Shown here: positions 31,192 through 44,184 of the stretch, piece after piece | How the letters are laid out: each line of letters begins with the position of its first letter | How positions within the stretch are numbered: the stretch's first letter is position 1 | Assembly: GCA_900114885.1 (NCBI GenBank) | Contig: FOUN01000007.1 | Coordinates: 1 to 64,000, forward strand | Length of the DNA stretch: 64,000 nucleotides | Source: Psychrobacillus psychrodurans | Lineage (GTDB): Bacteria; Bacillota; Bacilli; Bacillales_A; Planococcaceae | Reading direction: 5' to 3' | Translations under genes and position numbers: made by a program | Notes under the pieces: generated by a model | The model's input: the letters and a program-made list of their open reading frames with translations, nothing else | What the model was told of the DNA's origin: nothing | Databases searched by the model: none

Positions 31192-31877
31192 AGCTCACCC
31201 TTTGTTACCGCCATATATCCCAATCCTTTTTTGGTTATTATAACTTCTTCTAACCCAATTTGCTCCAATTTTAACCGCAGTCTATTAACGTTTACAGAAA
31301 GTGTATTGTCATTCACAAATTTCTCATCATCCCATAACTTTCTCATGAGATCATCTCTAGAAACTATTTTATCTACGAATTGGTATAAAATTTTAAGTAT
31401 AAATAACTCATTTTTAGTAAGTTCAACCTCTTTATCTCCCTTGGAGATATTACTTCTAGAGTAATCTATAATAGCACCGTTCCACTGTACAATATCTGAC
31501 TGTTCTTCAGTATAGTCATACGTTCTACGAAGGAGTGCCTGAACTTTCGCTAATAAGACTTCCATATTAAAAGGTTTTTGAACGAAGTCATCTGCCCCCA
31601 TTTGCATCGCCATAATCATGTCCATTGGATGATCTCTCGACGAAAGAAAGATAATAGGCACCTTTGAATGCACCCGAATCTCTCGGCACCAATGAAAGCC
31701 ATCATAAGCCGGAAGCTGTATATCTATAATTACTAACTGTGGTTTCTGTTCTATAAATGTAGGAAGTACTTGCTGAAAGTCATTAGGCCCAATTACTTCA
31801 AATGACCAAAGAAGAAACTTTTCTTTTAATAAATTAAATATCGAAATATCATCTTCAATTAGCATAATTTTTTGCAT
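31188..31877 (-). CDS. BceR-type OmpR/PhoB-family response regulator
   Basis: A 229-residue regulator: receiver domain with acidic EDD near residue 8, phospho-acceptor Asp52 (VIIDIQLP), Lys in VQKPF; C-terminal winged-helix domain with VELTKNELFILKIL and VNVNRLRLKLEQIG. AGGAGGTAATAAA precedes the ATG at 31877; the frame extends upstream but into the tuf terminator. Confidence 0.93.
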   Translation of the reverse strand: MQKIMLIEDDISIFNLLKEKFLLWSFEVIGPNDFQQVLPTFIEQKPQLVIIDIQLPAYDGFHWCREIRVHSKVPIIFLSSRDHPMDMIMAMQMGADDFVQKPFNMEVLLAKVQALLRRTYDYTEEQSDIVQWNGAIIDYSRSNISKGDKEVELTKNELFILKILYQFVDKIVSRDDLMRKLWDDEKFVNDNTLSVNVNRLRLKLEQIGLEEVIITKKGLGYMAVTKGEL

Positions 31878-31913
31878 TTTATTACCTCCTACGTACAGTG
31901 TACACAATTTTAA

Positions 31914-31950
31914 GTATAAAAAAAACCATCTCGTCGTCACGAGATGGTTT
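31914..31950 (-). terminator. tuf (str operon) terminator
   Basis: A 13-bp stem (31921-31933 with 31938-31950) closes on a four-base loop and is followed by a run of T on the minus strand. It lies 20 bases after the tuf stop codon and just before the response regulator gene. Confidence 0.93.
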
Positions 31951-31969
31951 TATATTAAAGAATTATAGA

Positions 31970-33157
31970 TTACTTAGTGATAGTAGCAACTACACCAGCG
32001 CCTACAGTACGTCCACCCTCACGGATAGAGAATTTAGTACCTTCTTCAAGAGCGATTGGTGAGATTAGAGATACAGTCATTTCGATGTTATCTCCAGGCA
32101 TAACCATTTCTACACCTTCAGGTAAGTTACAAACACCAGTTACGTCAGTTGTACGGAAGTAGAACTGAGGACGGTAGTTTGAGAAGAATGGAGTATGACG
32201 TCCACCCTCTTCTTTTGAAAGAACATAAACTTCAGCTTTGAAGTCTGTGTGTGGAGTGATTGAACCTGGTTTAGCTAATACTTGCCCACGTTGGATCTCT
32301 TCACGAGAAACCCCACGAAGAAGTGCACCAATGTTGTCTCCAGCTTCAGCATAGTCAAGAAGTTTACGGAACATTTCAACACCAGTTACAGTAGTTGATT
32401 TTGCTTCTTCAGTAATACCGATGATGTCTACAACGTCACCAATTTTAACTTGTCCACGCTCAACACGTCCAGTAGCAACTGTACCACGACCAGTGATTGA
32501 GAATACATCCTCTACTGGCATCATGAATGGTTTGTCAGTTTGACGTTCTGGAGTTGGGATATAGCTATCTACAGCGTCCATTAATTCAATAATTTTTTCT
32601 TCCCAATCTGCTTCTCCTTCAAGAGCTTTAAGAGCAGAACCTTTAATTACAGGAAGGTCATCACCTGGGAAGTCGTATTCAGAAAGAAGGTCACGAATTT
32701 CCATTTCAACTAATTCAAGTAATTCTTCGTCATCAACCATATCACATTTGTTCATGAATACAACTAGGTATGGAACACCTACTTGACGTGAAAGAAGGAT
32801 ATGCTCACGAGTTTGTGGCATTGGGCCATCAGCAGCAGATACTACTAAGATCCCGCCGTCCATTTGTGCTGCACCTGTGATCATGTTTTTAACATAGTCA
32901 GCATGTCCTGGGCAGTCAACGTGTGCGTAGTGACGAGTTTCAGTTTCATACTCAACGTGTGAAGTATTGATAGTGATTCCACGTTCTTTTTCTTCAGGAG
33001 CGTTATCGATGTCAGCATATGATTTAGCTGTTCCACCCATTTTTTTAGAAAGAACTGTTGCGATAGCAGCAGTTAGAGTTGTTTTACCATGGTCAACGTG
33101 TCCGATTGTACCAATGTTAGCATGTGTTTTGGAGCGATCAAATTTTTCTTTAGCCAT
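31970..33157 (-). CDS. tuf: Elongation factor Tu
   Basis: A 395-residue GTPase that delivers aminoacyl-tRNA to the A site. G1 GHVDHGKTT, switch region [17 protein letters not shown] (G3) and NKCDMVDD (G4) are intact, followed by domains 2 and 3 ([19 protein letters not shown]). Last gene of the str operon, with a probable extra promoter (33245-33273) overlapping the fusA stop. Confidence 0.99.
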   Translation of the reverse strand: MAKEKFDRSKTHANIGTIGHVDHGKTTLTAAIATVLSKKMGGTAKSYADIDNAPEEKERGITINTSHVEYETETRHYAHVDCPGHADYVKNMITGAAQMDGGILVVSAADGPMPQTREHILLSRQVGVPYLVVFMNKCDMVDDEELLELVEMEIRDLLSEYDFPGDDLPVIKGSALKALEGEADWEEKIIELMDAVDSYIPTPERQTDKPFMMPVEDVFSITGRGTVATGRVERGQVKIGDVVDIIGITEEAKSTTVTGVEMFRKLLDYAEAGDNIGALLRGVSREEIQRGQVLAKPGSITPHTDFKAEVYVLSKEEGGRHTPFFSNYRPQFYFRTTDVTGVCNLPEGVEMVMPGDNIEMTVSLISPIALEEGTKFSIREGGRTVGAGVVATITK

Positions 33158-33206
33158 TAGAGAAGTCCTCCTCAGTAATTGTATGATTTTTTATTATAAA
33201 AGTAAG

Positions 33207-33225
33207 GGACTAATAGCCCCTTGTC
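33207..33225 (-). other. Hairpin in the tuf leader
   Basis: AAGGG and CCCTT arms around a short loop, about 50 bases before the tuf start, are visible on the minus strand. A T-rich run follows, so it could act as a weak attenuator. Function is unknown. Confidence 0.4.
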
Positions 33226-33244
33226 TTTCATATACTATAAGTTA

Positions 33245-33273
33245 GTTATACTTTAGTTTTGGTGAAAATTCAA
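33245..33273 (-). promoter_or_regulatory. Internal tuf promoter
   Basis: TTGAAT (33268-33273) and TATAAC (33245-33250) on the minus strand, 17 bases apart, immediately beyond the fusA coding region. Confidence 0.6.
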
Positions 33274-35352
33274 TTATTCACCTTTATTTTTTTTGATAAT
33301 TTCTTCAGAAATTGATTTTGGAACATCTTCATAATGATCAAATGTCATTGAGAATACTCCACGTCCTTGCGTGTTAGAACGCAATGCCGTTGCATATCCG
33401 AACATTTCAGCAAGCGGAACCATTGAACGCACAACTTGTGCATTTCCGCGAGCGTCCATACCTTCAACGCGACCACGACGAGAAGTGATATCACCCATGA
33501 TGTCTCCTAAATATTCTTCAGGAATAACAACTTCAACTTTCATGATTGGCTCAAGAATTACTGGGTTTACTTTAGATACAGCATTTTTCAATGCCATAGA
33601 AGCAGCAACTTTAAAGGCCATTTCATTCGAGTCAACATCATGATATGATCCGTCGTATAATTTTGCTTTAATATCGATTAATGGATATCCAGCAAGTACA
33701 CCATTGTTAAGTGAGTCACGAAGACCTGCCTCAACAGCTGGAATGTATTCACGTGGAACTACCCCACCGACAACAGCATTTTCAAATTCAAAGCCTTTTC
33801 CTTCTTCGTTTGGAGAGAATTCAATCCAAACGTGTCCGAATTGACCACGTCCACCAGATTGACGTACGAATTTACCTTCAACTTTTGCTGAAGAGCGGAA
33901 AGTTTCACGATAAGATACTTGAGGAGCACCTACGTTAGCTTCTACTTTAAATTCACGACGCATACGGTCAACTAAGATATCAAGGTGAAGTTCACCCATA
34001 CCTGCGATAATAACTTGACCAGTTTCTTGGTCTGTATGAACGCGGAATGTTGGATCTTCTTCTGCTAATTTTACAAGAGCAGCACCCATTTTGTCTTGGT
34101 CAGCTTTAGATTTTGGTTCAACTGATAAAGAAATAACTGGTTCTGGGAATTCCATAGACTCTAGAATTACTAGAGCTTTTTCATCACACAAAGTATCTCC
34201 AGTTGTTGTATCTTTCAAGCCTACAGCTGCAGCAATATCTCCAGCGTAAACTTGTGAGATTTCTTCACGAGAGTTAGCATGCATTTGTAGGATACGTCCT
34301 ACGCGCTCACGCTTACCTTTAGTTGAGTTTTGAACGTACGAACCAGCTTGTAATGTACCAGAATATACACGGAAGAATGTTAATTTACCAACGTAAGGGT
34401 CAGTCATAACTTTAAATGCTAATGCAGAGAATGGTTCTGAATCGTCAGAATGACGTTCAATTTCATCATCAGAATTAGGATCGATTCCTTTCATTGCCGG
34501 AATATCAAGTGGTGATGGTAGGTATGCAACAACTGCGTCAAGAACTTTTTGAACACCTTTGTTTTTAAATGCAGTACCACATACTACTGGATAGAATTCT
34601 ACGTTTAAAGTACCTTTACGGATACCGTTAACTAATTCTTCGTTCGTAATTTCTTCTCCACCAAGATATTTTTCCATTAAATCTTCATCAAGTTCAGCTA
34701 CAGCTTCAACTAGCTTTTCACGATATTCTTCAGCTTGTGCCATGTATTCTTCAGGAATTTCCACTTCTTGAATGTCTGTTCCTAAGTCATTACCGTACAC
34801 AGTTGCTTTCATCGTTACTAAGTCGATAATTCCAGAGAATTCATCTTCTGCACCGATTGGTAATTGAATTGGATGAGCGTTAGCTTGTAAACGATCGTGT
34901 AGAGTTCCTACAGAATATAAGAAATCTGCACCCGTTTTATCCATTTTGTTAATGAAAACAATACGCGGTACGCCATAAGTTGTAGCTTGACGCCATACTG
35001 TTTCAGTTTGTGGTTCAACACCAGATTGAGCATCTAGTACTGTAACCGCACCATCAAGTACACGAAGTGAACGTTCAACTTCAACAGTGAAGTCTACGTG
35101 TCCAGGTGTATCGATGATATTTACACGGTGATTATCCCATGCAGCTGTTGTTGCAGCTGAAGTAATAGTGATCCCACGTTCTTGTTCTTGCTCCATCCAG
35201 TCCATCTGTGATGCACCTTCATGAGTTTCCCCGATTTTGTGGATTTTACCAGTGTAATAAAGAATACGCTCCGTAGTAGTCGTTTTACCAGCATCGATGT
35301 GAGCCATGATACCGATATTACGTGTTTTGTCTAAGGAGAACTCTCTAGCCAT
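33274..35352 (-). CDS. fusA: Elongation factor G
   Basis: A 692-residue translocase. G1 [10 protein letters not shown] (17-26), [18 protein letters not shown] and NKMDKTGAD are present, followed by domains II-V, with the domain IV loop region ([13 protein letters not shown]) intact. It drives translocation and ribosome recycling. Between rpsG and tuf. Confidence 0.99.
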   Translation of the reverse strand: MAREFSLDKTRNIGIMAHIDAGKTTTTERILYYTGKIHKIGETHEGASQMDWMEQEQERGITITSAATTAAWDNHRVNIIDTPGHVDFTVEVERSLRVLDGAVTVLDAQSGVEPQTETVWRQATTYGVPRIVFINKMDKTGADFLYSVGTLHDRLQANAHPIQLPIGAEDEFSGIIDLVTMKATVYGNDLGTDIQEVEIPEEYMAQAEEYREKLVEAVAELDEDLMEKYLGGEEITNEELVNGIRKGTLNVEFYPVVCGTAFKNKGVQKVLDAVVAYLPSPLDIPAMKGIDPNSDDEIERHSDDSEPFSALAFKVMTDPYVGKLTFFRVYSGTLQAGSYVQNSTKGKRERVGRILQMHANSREEISQVYAGDIAAAVGLKDTTTGDTLCDEKALVILESMEFPEPVISLSVEPKSKADQDKMGAALVKLAEEDPTFRVHTDQETGQVIIAGMGELHLDILVDRMRREFKVEANVGAPQVSYRETFRSSAKVEGKFVRQSGGRGQFGHVWIEFSPNEEGKGFEFENAVVGGVVPREYIPAVEAGLRDSLNNGVLAGYPLIDIKAKLYDGSYHDVDSNEMAFKVAASMALKNAVSKVNPVILEPIMKVEVVIPEEYLGDIMGDITSRRGRVEGMDARGNAQVVRSMVPLAEMFGYATALRSNTQGRGVFSMTFDHYEDVPKSISEEIIKKNKGE

Positions 35353-35414
35353 ATTGTATTTCTCCTTCCATATTCGGATTAGAGTATGATTTTAGATTGA
35401 TTTTAAAGAATAGC

Positions 35415-35885
35415 TTACCAACGATAGTGAGCGAATGCTTTATTAGCTTCTGCCATTTTATGCATATCTTCACGTTTTTTAACTGAAGCACCAGTGTTGT
35501 TAGATGCATCAAGAATTTCGTTAGCTAAACGTTCTTCCATCGTTTTTTCTCCACGAAGACGTGAATAGTTTACTAAGTAACGAAGACCTAGTGTTGAACG
35601 ACGGTCAGGACGTACTTCAACCGGTACTTGGTAGTTTGCACCACCAACACGACGAGCACGTACTTCTAGAACTGGCATTACATTATTTAGAGCAGCTTCA
35701 AATACTTCTAATGCATCTTTACCTGAACGTTCTTTAACAAGTTCGAACGCTCCGTATAGAATTTTTTGAGAAGTACCTCTTTTACCGTCAACCATCATTT
35801 TATTGATTAAACGAGTTACTAGTTTTGAATTATAAATTGGATCTGGTAACACGTCACGTTTGGAAACAGGACCTTTACGAGGCAT
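35415..35885 (-). CDS. rpsG: 30S ribosomal protein S7
   Basis: A 156-residue protein that nucleates the 30S head: [18 protein letters not shown] start, [16 protein letters not shown] hairpin at the E site, and AFAHYRW end. Normal length. Confidence 0.99.
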   Translation of the reverse strand: MPRKGPVSKRDVLPDPIYNSKLVTRLINKMMVDGKRGTSQKILYGAFELVKERSGKDALEVFEAALNNVMPVLEVRARRVGGANYQVPVEVRPDRRSTLGLRYLVNYSRLRGEKTMEERLANEILDASNNTGASVKKREDMHKMAEANKAFAHYRW

Positions 35886-35926
35886 GTGTTTTCCTCCTTT
35901 CGACGAATGTCAAATTATTAATTAAA

Positions 35927-36346
35927 TTATTTCTTTTCTTTAGGGCGTTTTGCACCGTAAAGAGAACGACTTTGCATACGACCAGTAACACCAGCTGTAT
36001 CAAGAGCACCACGTACGATATGATAACGTACCCCTGGTAAATCTTTTACTTTTCCTCCGCGGATAAGTACAACACTATGTTCTTGTAGGTTGTGTCCTTC
36101 TCCTGGAATATAAGCAGTAACCTCTAACGTATTTGTTAAACGTACACGCGCATATTTACGAAGTGCTGAGTTAGGTTTTTTCGGCGTCATAGTACCAACA
36201 CGAGTACAAACCCCACGTTTTTGTGGAGAGTTAAGATTAGTACCAGCCTTTTTGAAGCTGTTATAACCTTTTCCTAGTGCTGGAGACTTTGATTTCGTGC
36301 TTTTGGATTGACGAGGCTTACGTACCAATTGGTTAATTGTAGGCAT
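35927..36346 (-). CDS. rpsL: 30S ribosomal protein S12
   Basis: A 139-residue decoding-centre protein. The streptomycin-sensitive lysines in TPKKPNSA and in [10 protein letters not shown] are wild type. Start [15 protein letters not shown]. Confidence 0.99.
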   Translation of the reverse strand: MPTINQLVRKPRQSKSTKSKSPALGKGYNSFKKAGTNLNSPQKRGVCTRVGTMTPKKPNSALRKYARVRLTNTLEVTAYIPGEGHNLQEHSVVLIRGGKVKDLPGVRYHIVRGALDTAGVTGRMQSRSLYGAKRPKEKK

Positions 36347-36444
36347 CGATTATTCCTCCCTTCATTTGTTCTTGTTAATACCACACATCCAGGTGGTTCA
36401 TTTTTGGGGTAAAAACAAAGTCTTTGTGCATTACACAAAAACTG

Positions 36445-36693
36445 TTACACAGTAATAGCTACTACTGACGCCGCTAAGCGCAGTCCACAAGCTTTACCAA
36501 GATCTACTTTAGACTCAACATAGTTAATCGAAACATTGTTTTCCACAGCTGTTTGTCGTGCTAGTTCAATGATTCTCTCTTCTACATCTAGTGCAATATA
36601 AACTTCGTTGACAAGCCCTTTTTTCATTGCTTTTACTGCTTGCTTTGTACCTATGATTGTTTCTTTCGCTTGTTTCACTTTTTCATAAGACAT
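36445..36693 (-). CDS. rplGB: L7Ae-family ribosomal protein (YbxF/RplGB)
   Basis: An 82-residue L7Ae/L30e-like protein (SYEKVKQAKETIIGTKQAV; LGKACGLRLAASVVAI) that binds kink-turn RNA. The ATG at 36693 has GGAGG eight bases upstream and gives the same 82-residue length as B. subtilis YbxF. First gene of the str operon. Confidence 0.93.
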   Translation of the reverse strand: MSYEKVKQAKETIIGTKQAVKAMKKGLVNEVYIALDVEERIIELARQTAVENNVSINYVESKVDLGKACGLRLAASVVAITV

Positions 36694-36740
36694 TTGCATA
36701 TCCTCCAAAGGTACAAGTCAAATAACTATCAACCTTAAAT

Positions 36741-36769
36741 ATATTATCATTCATTGAAAAAGGTGTCAA
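36741..36769 (-). promoter_or_regulatory. str operon promoter (sigma-A)
   Basis: Consensus TTGACA (36764-36769) and TAATAT (36741-36746) on the minus strand, 17 bases apart, just after the rpoC terminator and ahead of the L7Ae-like gene. Confidence 0.85.
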
Positions 36770-36780
36770 CAATAAACATG

Positions 36781-36820
36781 AAATATTAGGGAGAAATAAA
36801 ATTAGTCCTCCCTAATATTT
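36781..36820 (-). terminator. rpoBC terminator
   Basis: AAATATTAGGGAG at 36781-36793 pairs exactly with CTCCCTAATATTT at 36808-36820. The T run after it is short, so termination may be partial. Confidence 0.7.
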
Positions 36821-36828
36821 TGTTTGTT

Positions 36829-39800
36829 TTATTCTGCGTTAACTAATTCTTTTTCAGTATCTGCTTCATTGTCTGTGATTTTAATTTGGCGATAACGTTG
36901 CATACCTGTACCTGCTGGAACTAGCTTACCGATAATTACGTTTTCTTTCAGGCCTAGTAATTCATCACGTTTCCCTTTAATCGCTGCGTCAGTTAAGACA
37001 CGAGTCGTTTCTTGGAATGATGCAGCAGACAAGAACGATTCTGTTTCAAGAGAAGCTTTTGTAATACCAAGGATAACCGGACGACAAGTAGCAGGAATCT
37101 TACCTTGTAAAACTGCTTCCTTATTCGCTTCGGCAAATTGGTGGATGTCTAGTAGTGATCCCGGAAGTAGGTCTGTTTCTCCAGCTTCAATCACACGTAC
37201 TTTACGAAGCATTTGGCGTACCATTACTTCGATATGTTTATCCCCAATTTCTACCCCTTGCATACGATAAACTTTTTGTACTTCTTTTAATAAGTACTCT
37301 TGAACAGTTGAAACATCTTTAACTCTTAACAATTCCTTAGGATCTACAGAACCCTCAGTAAGTACTTGACCACGGTGCATTGTATCGTTTAGTTGAACTT
37401 TTAAACGTGCATTGTACGGCGCCAAATATTTACGAGTTTCCACATTACCTTGAATTGTAATTTCTTTTTGACCTTCTCTAATTTCATCAATTTCAGTAAC
37501 AGTACCTGAAATTTCGGAAATAACAGCTTGCCCTTTAGGATTACGAGCTTCGAAAATCTCTTGGATACGCGGAAGACCTTGTGTAATATCGTCTCCTGCA
37601 ACCCCGCCTGTATGGAATGTACGCATTGTTAACTGTGTACCTGGTTCCCCAATCGATTGAGCAGCAATAATACCAACTGCTTCTCCAACTTCAACTGTGT
37701 CTCCAGTAGCTAAATTCAAGCCGTAACATTTTTTACAAACACCATGTTTTGTATTACAAGTAAATGCAGAGCGAATTGTTAATTCATCAATACCTGCTTC
37801 TTCAATAACACGAGCAACGTCTTGTGTAATTAACCCGTCTCTTTCTAAAATCAATTCATTAGTAGTTGGATGGAAAATTGTTTTCTTAGTATGACGACCG
37901 ACAATACGTTCGCCAAACTCTTCAATAACTTCTGTGCCTTCCATAAGTGAACCGATTAGTAATCCACGGTCAGTTCCACAATCATCTTCACGAACGATTA
38001 CATCTTGCGCAACGTCTACTAGACGGCGAGTTAAGTAACCTGAATCGGCAGTTTTAAGTGCTGTATCGGCAAGACCTTTACGAGCACCATGTGTAGAGAT
38101 GAAGTATTCAAGTACTGTTAACCCTTCACGGAATGATGACTTAATCGGAAGTTCGATAATTCGACCAGCCGGATTGGCCATTAGTCCACGCATACCTGCA
38201 AGTTGAGTAAAGTTAGATGCATTACCACGGGCACCTGAGTCACTCATCATGAAGATTGGATTCATGTTATCTAGCGATTTCATCAGTTTATCTTGAATAA
38301 CTTCCTTTGCTTTACTCCAGTGTCCAATGACACTAGCATAACGCTCTTCTTCCGTTATTAGACCACGGCGGAATTGTTTAATAACTTTATCTACTTTACC
38401 TTGTGCTTCTTCAAGAATTTCGCCTTTATCTGGAAGTACTACGATATCAGAGATACCAATTGTAATTCCAGCTTTAGTAGAATATTTAAACCCTAGAGCT
38501 TTCATACGGTCAAGCATTTTTGAAGTTTCTGTGATATGGAAACGTTTAAATACTTCCGCAATGATATTACCAAGAATTTTTTTCTTAAATGGCTGTACAA
38601 GATCCATAGACTCGATATGTTTTTTCACATCTGTAATCGTAGGAACGAAATATTTCTCCGGAGTTTCAATTTGTAAATTGAAATCTGTCGGCTCATTGAT
38701 GTATGGGAACGTTTCTGGAAGTATTTCATTGAAAATTACTTTACCTACAGTTGTTAGCAATAGCATCTTATTTTGTTCTTCTGTAAATGTTTGATTGTTT
38801 ACAGATGCTGCCGGTATTGCAATACGTGTATGCAAATGTACATGACCAGTATTATAAGCAATTAGCACTTCTTCCGGACCGTAGAATGTAGAACCTTCAC
38901 CCATTGCACCTTTACGCTCAAGTGTTAAGTAATAGTTTCCTAAAACCATATCTTGAGATGGTGTAACTACTGGTTTTCCATCTTTCGGGTTCAAAATGTT
39001 TTGTGCTGCAAGCATTAGTAAACGAGCTTCCGCTTGTGCTTCTGCTGATAAAGGAACGTGAACAGCCATTTGGTCACCATCAAAGTCAGCATTATATGCT
39101 GTACATACTAGAGGGTGAAGGCGAATTGCACGACCTTCTACTAATGTCGGTTCAAATGCTTGGATACCAAGACGGTGAAGAGTAGGGGCACGGTTAAGTA
39201 AAACCGGATGCTCTCTAATTACATCTTCTAATACATCCCATACTTCAGCATGCATACGCTCAATTTTACGTTTTGCACTCTTAATGTTGTGGGCTAAACC
39301 ACGTTCAACAAGTTCCTTCATAACAAATGGTTTAAATAGTTCAATTGCCATTTCTTTTGGAAGTCCACATTGATACATTTTCAAGTTTGGTCCTACTACG
39401 ATAACGGAACGACCAGAGTAGTCAACACGTTTACCAAGTAGATTTTGACGGAAACGACCTTGCTTCCCTTTTAACATATGTGAAAGTGATTTCAACGGAC
39501 GGTTACCCGGACCTGTTACCGGACGACCACGACGACCGTTATCAATCAAAGCATCAACAGCTTCTTGAAGCATACGTTTTTCATTTTGAACGATGATACT
39601 AGGAGCACCAAGATCCAATAGACGTTTTAAACGATTGTTACGATTAATAACACGACGATATAAATCATTTAGATCAGAAGTAGCAAAACGTCCACCGTCC
39701 AACTGAACCATCGGACGTAATTCTGGAGGAATTACCGGTAGAACATCTAAAATCATCCAATCAGGTCTGTTCCCTGAATTACGGAAAGATTCTACGACTT

Positions 39801-40431
39801 CTAAACGTTTAATAGCACGTGTACGACGTTGACCTTGAGCTGTTTTCAACTCTTCTTTTAATTGTTCTGTTTCACTTTCTAAATCAATTTCTGAAAGTAA
39901 ACGTTTGATAGCTTCAGCACCCATCGCAGCCTGGAATTTAGTTCCAAACTTATCGCGATAAGCACGGTATTCTTTTTCAGAAAGCAATTGCTTCTTTTCA
40001 AGAGGTGTGTCTGCTGGCTCTATTACTACATAAGAAGCAAAGTAAATTACTTCTTCTAGTGATCTTGGAGACATATCCAAAATCAGACCCATACGACTTG
40101 GGATACCTTTAAAATACCAAATATGCGATACCGGAGCTGCAAGTTCGATGTGACCCATTCGTTCACGACGTACTTTTGCACGTGTTACTTCTACTCCACA
40201 ACGATCACATACAACACCTTTATAACGAACGCGTTTATATTTACCGCAATGACATTCCCAATCCTTTGTAGGACCAAAAATACGTTCACAGAATAAACCA
40301 TCTTTTTCAGGTTTTAATGTACGATAATTAATTGTTTCAGGTTTTTTAACTTCCCCATAAGACCATGAACGGATTTTATCAGGTGAAGCTAAACCAATTT
40401 TCATATACTCAAAATTATTAACGTCTATCAA
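36829..40431 (-). CDS. rpoC: RNA polymerase beta' subunit
   Basis: A 1200-residue catalytic subunit. The N-terminal zinc ribbon is CHCGKYK...CDRCG; the active-site [10 protein letters not shown] motif holds the magnesium-binding aspartates; the bridge helix and trigger loop follow ([22 protein letters not shown], partly quoted; TMRTFHTGG), and a second zinc site CDRC...CGTD region lies near [13 protein letters not shown]. Firmicute-type length. It starts 160 bases after rpoB. Confidence 0.99.
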   Translation of the reverse strand: MIDVNNFEYMKIGLASPDKIRSWSYGEVKKPETINYRTLKPEKDGLFCERIFGPTKDWECHCGKYKRVRYKGVVCDRCGVEVTRAKVRRERMGHIELAAPVSHIWYFKGIPSRMGLILDMSPRSLEEVIYFASYVVIEPADTPLEKKQLLSEKEYRAYRDKFGTKFQAAMGAEAIKRLLSEIDLESETEQLKEELKTAQGQRRTRAIKRLEVVESFRNSGNRPDWMILDVLPVIPPELRPMVQLDGGRFATSDLNDLYRRVINRNNRLKRLLDLGAPSIIVQNEKRMLQEAVDALIDNGRRGRPVTGPGNRPLKSLSHMLKGKQGRFRQNLLGKRVDYSGRSVIVVGPNLKMYQCGLPKEMAIELFKPFVMKELVERGLAHNIKSAKRKIERMHAEVWDVLEDVIREHPVLLNRAPTLHRLGIQAFEPTLVEGRAIRLHPLVCTAYNADFDGDQMAVHVPLSAEAQAEARLLMLAAQNILNPKDGKPVVTPSQDMVLGNYYLTLERKGAMGEGSTFYGPEEVLIAYNTGHVHLHTRIAIPAASVNNQTFTEEQNKMLLLTTVGKVIFNEILPETFPYINEPTDFNLQIETPEKYFVPTITDVKKHIESMDLVQPFKKKILGNIIAEVFKRFHITETSKMLDRMKALGFKYSTKAGITIGISDIVVLPDKGEILEEAQGKVDKVIKQFRRGLITEEERYASVIGHWSKAKEVIQDKLMKSLDNMNPIFMMSDSGARGNASNFTQLAGMRGLMANPAGRIIELPIKSSFREGLTVLEYFISTHGARKGLADTALKTADSGYLTRRLVDVAQDVIVREDDCGTDRGLLIGSLMEGTEVIEEFGERIVGRHTKKTIFHPTTNELILERDGLITQDVARVIEEAGIDELTIRSAFTCNTKHGVCKKCYGLNLATGDTVEVGEAVGIIAAQSIGEPGTQLTMRTFHTGGVAGDDITQGLPRIQEIFEARNPKGQAVISEISGTVTEIDEIREGQKEITIQGNVETRKYLAPYNARLKVQLNDTMHRGQVLTEGSVDPKELLRVKDVSTVQEYLLKEVQKVYRMQGVEIGDKHIEVMVRQMLRKVRVIEAGETDLLPGSLLDIHQFAEANKEAVLQGKIPATCRPVILGITKASLETESFLSAASFQETTRVLTDAAIKGKRDELLGLKENVIIGKLVPAGTGMQRYRQIKITDNEADTEKELVNAE

Positions 40432-40591
40432 GGAGCCTACCTCCCTTTAGTCTTGTGTCTTTTAAAAGACTTTTCCAAGTAGCTCTGCATTATGCAATTT
40501 TATACGGAAATACGGACAGGCATCACCTGTCCGATTCTTATTGTTTAATCTAGAATTTGCTTAGGACCCTCGCGGTACCTTTCGCTATTCT

Positions 40592-43500
40592 TTATTCAAC
40601 TGTTCCAACTGGTTCTTCCTCCGCTGTGATTGGTAAGATACCAAGTGCGTCAGCTGCAGGAATATCATCATCTTCATCTAAATCACGAAGCTCAATTTCT
40701 TCTTCATCGATTGTAAGCATCTTAACATCCATACCTAGACTTTGTAGTTCTTTAATCAATACTTTGAATGATTCAGGAACTCCTGGTTCTGGTACACTTT
40801 CCCCTTTAACAATTGCTTCGTATGTTTTCACACGTCCAACAACGTCATCGGATTTTACAGTTAAGATTTCTTGTAACGTATAAGCAGCACCATAAGCTTC
40901 AAGTGCCCATACTTCCATTTCTCCGAAACGCTGTCCACCAAATTGCGCTTTCCCTCCAAGAGGCTGTTGCGTAACAAGTGAATAAGGTCCAGTAGAACGT
41001 GCATGTAGCTTATCATCTACCATGTGGGCAAGTTTAATCATATACATAACCCCTACAGATACGCGGTTATCAAATGGTTCACCTGAACGTCCATCATATA
41101 GGATTGTTTTACCATCACGGTTAAGACCTGCTTCTTCCATTGTGTTCCACACGTCTTCTTCGTCTGCACCATCAAATACTGGTGATGCCATATGAACGCC
41201 TAGCAGTCTAGAAGCCATACCTAAGTGAAGCTCTAATACTTGCCCGATATTCATACGAGAAGGTACACCAAGTGGGTTTAACATGATATCAACTGGTGTG
41301 CCGTCTGGAAGGAATGGCATATCTTCTTCAGGAAGAATACGCGAGATAACCCCTTTGTTACCATGACGTCCGGCCATTTTATCCCCAACAGAGATTTTAC
41401 GTTTTTGAACGATATAAGCACGAACTAATTGGTTAACACCTGGAGATAACTCATCGCCATCTTCGCGATTAAATACTTTTACATCTAATACAATCCCACC
41501 AGCACCATGAGGTACACGAAGGGAAGTATCACGAACTTCACGAGCTTTTTCACCGAAGATTGCGTGCAGTAAACGTTCTTCTGCTGTTAGTTCTGTAACT
41601 CCTTTAGGTGTTACTTTACCAACAAGAATATCTCCATCACGAACTTCTGCACCAATACGGATAATTCCACGGTCGTCCAAGTTGCGTAATGCGTCTTCTC
41701 CTACGTTTGGAATATCTCTCGTAATTTCCTCTGGTCCGAGTTTTGTATCACGTGATTCTGATTCATATTCTTCAATATGCACTGAAGTATATACATCATC
41801 TTTCACTAATCGTTCACTCATAATTACGGCATCTTCATAGTTGTATCCGTCCCATGTCATGAAAGCTACAAGTACATTACGTCCTAAAGCAAGCTCTCCT
41901 TGTTCCATAGAAGGACCATCTGCAAGAATATCCAGAGGTTTAACACGATCACCAATTTTTACAATTGGACGTTGGTTTATAGATGTACCGTGATTTGAAC
42001 GCTCAAATTTATGGACTTTATAAGATGTTAAATCACCTTTAACTTCTTTTCCATCCACGTCTTCAATGCGTCTAACACGAATTTCTTTTGCTTCAACATG
42101 TTCAACAATTCCGTGGTATTTCGCAATAACCGCGGCACCTGAATCACGTGCGTTCACATGTTCCATACCAGTCCCAACGAATGGAGCCTCTGGATTTAAT
42201 AACGGAACAGCTTGACGTTGCATGTTCGCTCCCATAAGTGCACGGTTGGAGTCATCATTTTCCAAGAAAGGAATACATGCTGTTGCAGCAGAAACAACTT
42301 GTTTCGGCGATACGTCCATATAGTCGATTTGCTCTTTTCTGAACACGGTATTATCACCGCGGAAACGACCAACTACTTCTTCTTTCAGGAATTCTCCTTC
42401 ATCAGATAATGGAGAGTTTGCTTGTGCTACCACATAGTTATCCTCTTCATCCGCAGTTAAATAGTCGATACGTGATGTTACCAACCCTGTTTCAGGGTCA
42501 ACACGACGATATGGTGTTTCAATAAATCCAAATTTATTCACTTTCGCAAAACTTGAAAGTGAGTTAATAAGTCCAATGTTTGGTCCCTCTGGCGTTTCGA
42601 TCGGGCACATACGACCATAGTGAGAGTAGTGAACGTCACGTACTTCAAATCCTGCACGCTCACGTGTTAAACCACCGGGTCCAAGCGCCGATAGACGGCG
42701 TTTATGCGTCAACTCAGCAAGTGGATTCGTTTGATCCATAAACTGAGATAATTGAGAACTACCAAAGAACTCTTTAATAGATGCAATAACTGGGCGTATA
42801 TTAATCAATTGTTGTGGAACGATTGACTGTGTATCGTTAATAGACATACGCTCACGAACTACACGTTCCATACGTGAAAGACCTATACGGAACTGATTTT
42901 GTAGTAACTCACCTACAGAACGTAAACGACGGTTACCAAGATGATCGATATCATCTGTGTTCCCAACGTTGAACAAAAGGTTAAAGAAGTAGCCAATAGA
43001 TGAAACGATATCAGCAGGCGTAATGTTTTTAATCTCTGTTTCCACATACGCGTTACTTATAACGTTAACTTCTTTTTGCTCTTCGTCATTTGGCGCATAA
43101 ATCTTAATCGATTGGATTGTAATATCGTCCTCTAAAACACCACCTACTTGAGATAACGTTTTGAAGCCAATTCCATTTTCAAGATGAGGAATTAGACGAT
43201 CTAGTACACGACGATCAATCAGCGTACCAGCTTCTACTAAAATCTCTCCTGTTTCTGGATCCACTAGCGTTTCAGCTATTGTTTGGTTAAACAAGCGATT
43301 TTTAATATGCAGTTTTTTGTTCATTTTGTAACGACCAACATTCGCTAAATCATAGCGTTTTGGGTCAAAGAAGCGAGAATATAACAGACTCTTTGCACTT
43401 TCCACTGTTGGTGGTTCACCAGGACGTAGACGCTCATAGATTTCTAGTAACGCTTTTTCAGACGTTTCTGTATTATCTTTTTCTAGCGTGTTACGTAAAT

Positions 43501-44155
43501 ATTCATTGTCACCGATTAAATCGATAATCTCTTGATCTGATCCAAAACCTAGTGCACGAAGTAAAACAGTAACTGGCAGTTTACGTGTACGATCGATACG
43601 AACATAAACTACGTCTTTTGCATCGATTTCGTATTCTAACCAAGCACCACGGTTCGGAATAACTGTTGATCCAAAACCTTTTTTACCGTTTTTGTCTGTT
43701 TTATCATGGAAGTAAACACTTGGTGAGCGGACTAACTGAGATACGATTACTCGCTCAGCTCCGTTAATAACGAAAGTTCCAGTTTCAGTCATTAATGGGA
43801 AATCACCCATAAAGACATCTTGTTCCTTCACTTCGTCCGTTTCTTTGTTGTGGAGACGTACTTTTACGCGTAATGGTGCAGCGTATGTTGCGTCACGTTC
43901 TTTCGATTCGTCGACGGAATATTTCGGTTCGTTTAAACTATAGTCGACAAATTCAAGTGATAGATTGCCTGTAAAGTCCTCGATTGGTGAAATATCTTTA
44001 AACATTTCACGTAAACCTTCTTCAAGGAACCATTCATAAGATGCCGTCTGAATTTCGATTAGATTCGGTAGTTCCAGCACCTCACTAATACGCGCAAAAC
44101 TTCTGCGTTGGCGGTGTTGTCCGTATTGAACTAGTTGACCTGTCAACTCATTCAC
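40592..44155 (-). CDS. rpoB: RNA polymerase beta subunit
   Basis: A 1187-residue subunit. The rifampicin pocket ([20 protein letters not shown], then [13 protein letters not shown]) is wild type at the usual resistance positions. Later motifs include [10 protein letters not shown] and [18 protein letters not shown]. The C-terminal tail is acidic ([15 protein letters not shown]). A terminator-like hairpin and a second stem occupy its leader. It uses a TTG start after GAGGGGTGA. Confidence 0.99.
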   Translation of the reverse strand: MNELTGQLVQYGQHRQRRSFARISEVLELPNLIEIQTASYEWFLEEGLREMFKDISPIEDFTGNLSLEFVDYSLNEPKYSVDESKERDATYAAPLRVKVRLHNKETDEVKEQDVFMGDFPLMTETGTFVINGAERVIVSQLVRSPSVYFHDKTDKNGKKGFGSTVIPNRGAWLEYEIDAKDVVYVRIDRTRKLPVTVLLRALGFGSDQEIIDLIGDNEYLRNTLEKDNTETSEKALLEIYERLRPGEPPTVESAKSLLYSRFFDPKRYDLANVGRYKMNKKLHIKNRLFNQTIAETLVDPETGEILVEAGTLIDRRVLDRLIPHLENGIGFKTLSQVGGVLEDDITIQSIKIYAPNDEEQKEVNVISNAYVETEIKNITPADIVSSIGYFFNLLFNVGNTDDIDHLGNRRLRSVGELLQNQFRIGLSRMERVVRERMSINDTQSIVPQQLINIRPVIASIKEFFGSSQLSQFMDQTNPLAELTHKRRLSALGPGGLTRERAGFEVRDVHYSHYGRMCPIETPEGPNIGLINSLSSFAKVNKFGFIETPYRRVDPETGLVTSRIDYLTADEEDNYVVAQANSPLSDEGEFLKEEVVGRFRGDNTVFRKEQIDYMDVSPKQVVSAATACIPFLENDDSNRALMGANMQRQAVPLLNPEAPFVGTGMEHVNARDSGAAVIAKYHGIVEHVEAKEIRVRRIEDVDGKEVKGDLTSYKVHKFERSNHGTSINQRPIVKIGDRVKPLDILADGPSMEQGELALGRNVLVAFMTWDGYNYEDAVIMSERLVKDDVYTSVHIEEYESESRDTKLGPEEITRDIPNVGEDALRNLDDRGIIRIGAEVRDGDILVGKVTPKGVTELTAEERLLHAIFGEKAREVRDTSLRVPHGAGGIVLDVKVFNREDGDELSPGVNQLVRAYIVQKRKISVGDKMAGRHGNKGVISRILPEEDMPFLPDGTPVDIMLNPLGVPSRMNIGQVLELHLGMASRLLGVHMASPVFDGADEEDVWNTMEEAGLNRDGKTILYDGRSGEPFDNRVSVGVMYMIKLAHMVDDKLHARSTGPYSLVTQQPLGGKAQFGGQRFGEMEVWALEAYGAAYTLQEILTVKSDDVVGRVKTYEAIVKGESVPEPGVPESFKVLIKELQSLGMDVKMLTIDEEEIELRDLDEDDDIPAADALGILPITAEEEPVGTVE

Positions 44156-44184
44156 CCCTCAATTAAAGCGATATTAGGTCTTTT

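Noticed and set aside
35927-36346. Streptomycin resistance change in rpsL
   Set aside because: Both key lysines are present.
40592-44155. Rifampicin resistance change in rpoB
   Set aside because: The pocket residues read as wild type ([10 protein letters not shown], then THKRRLSAL).
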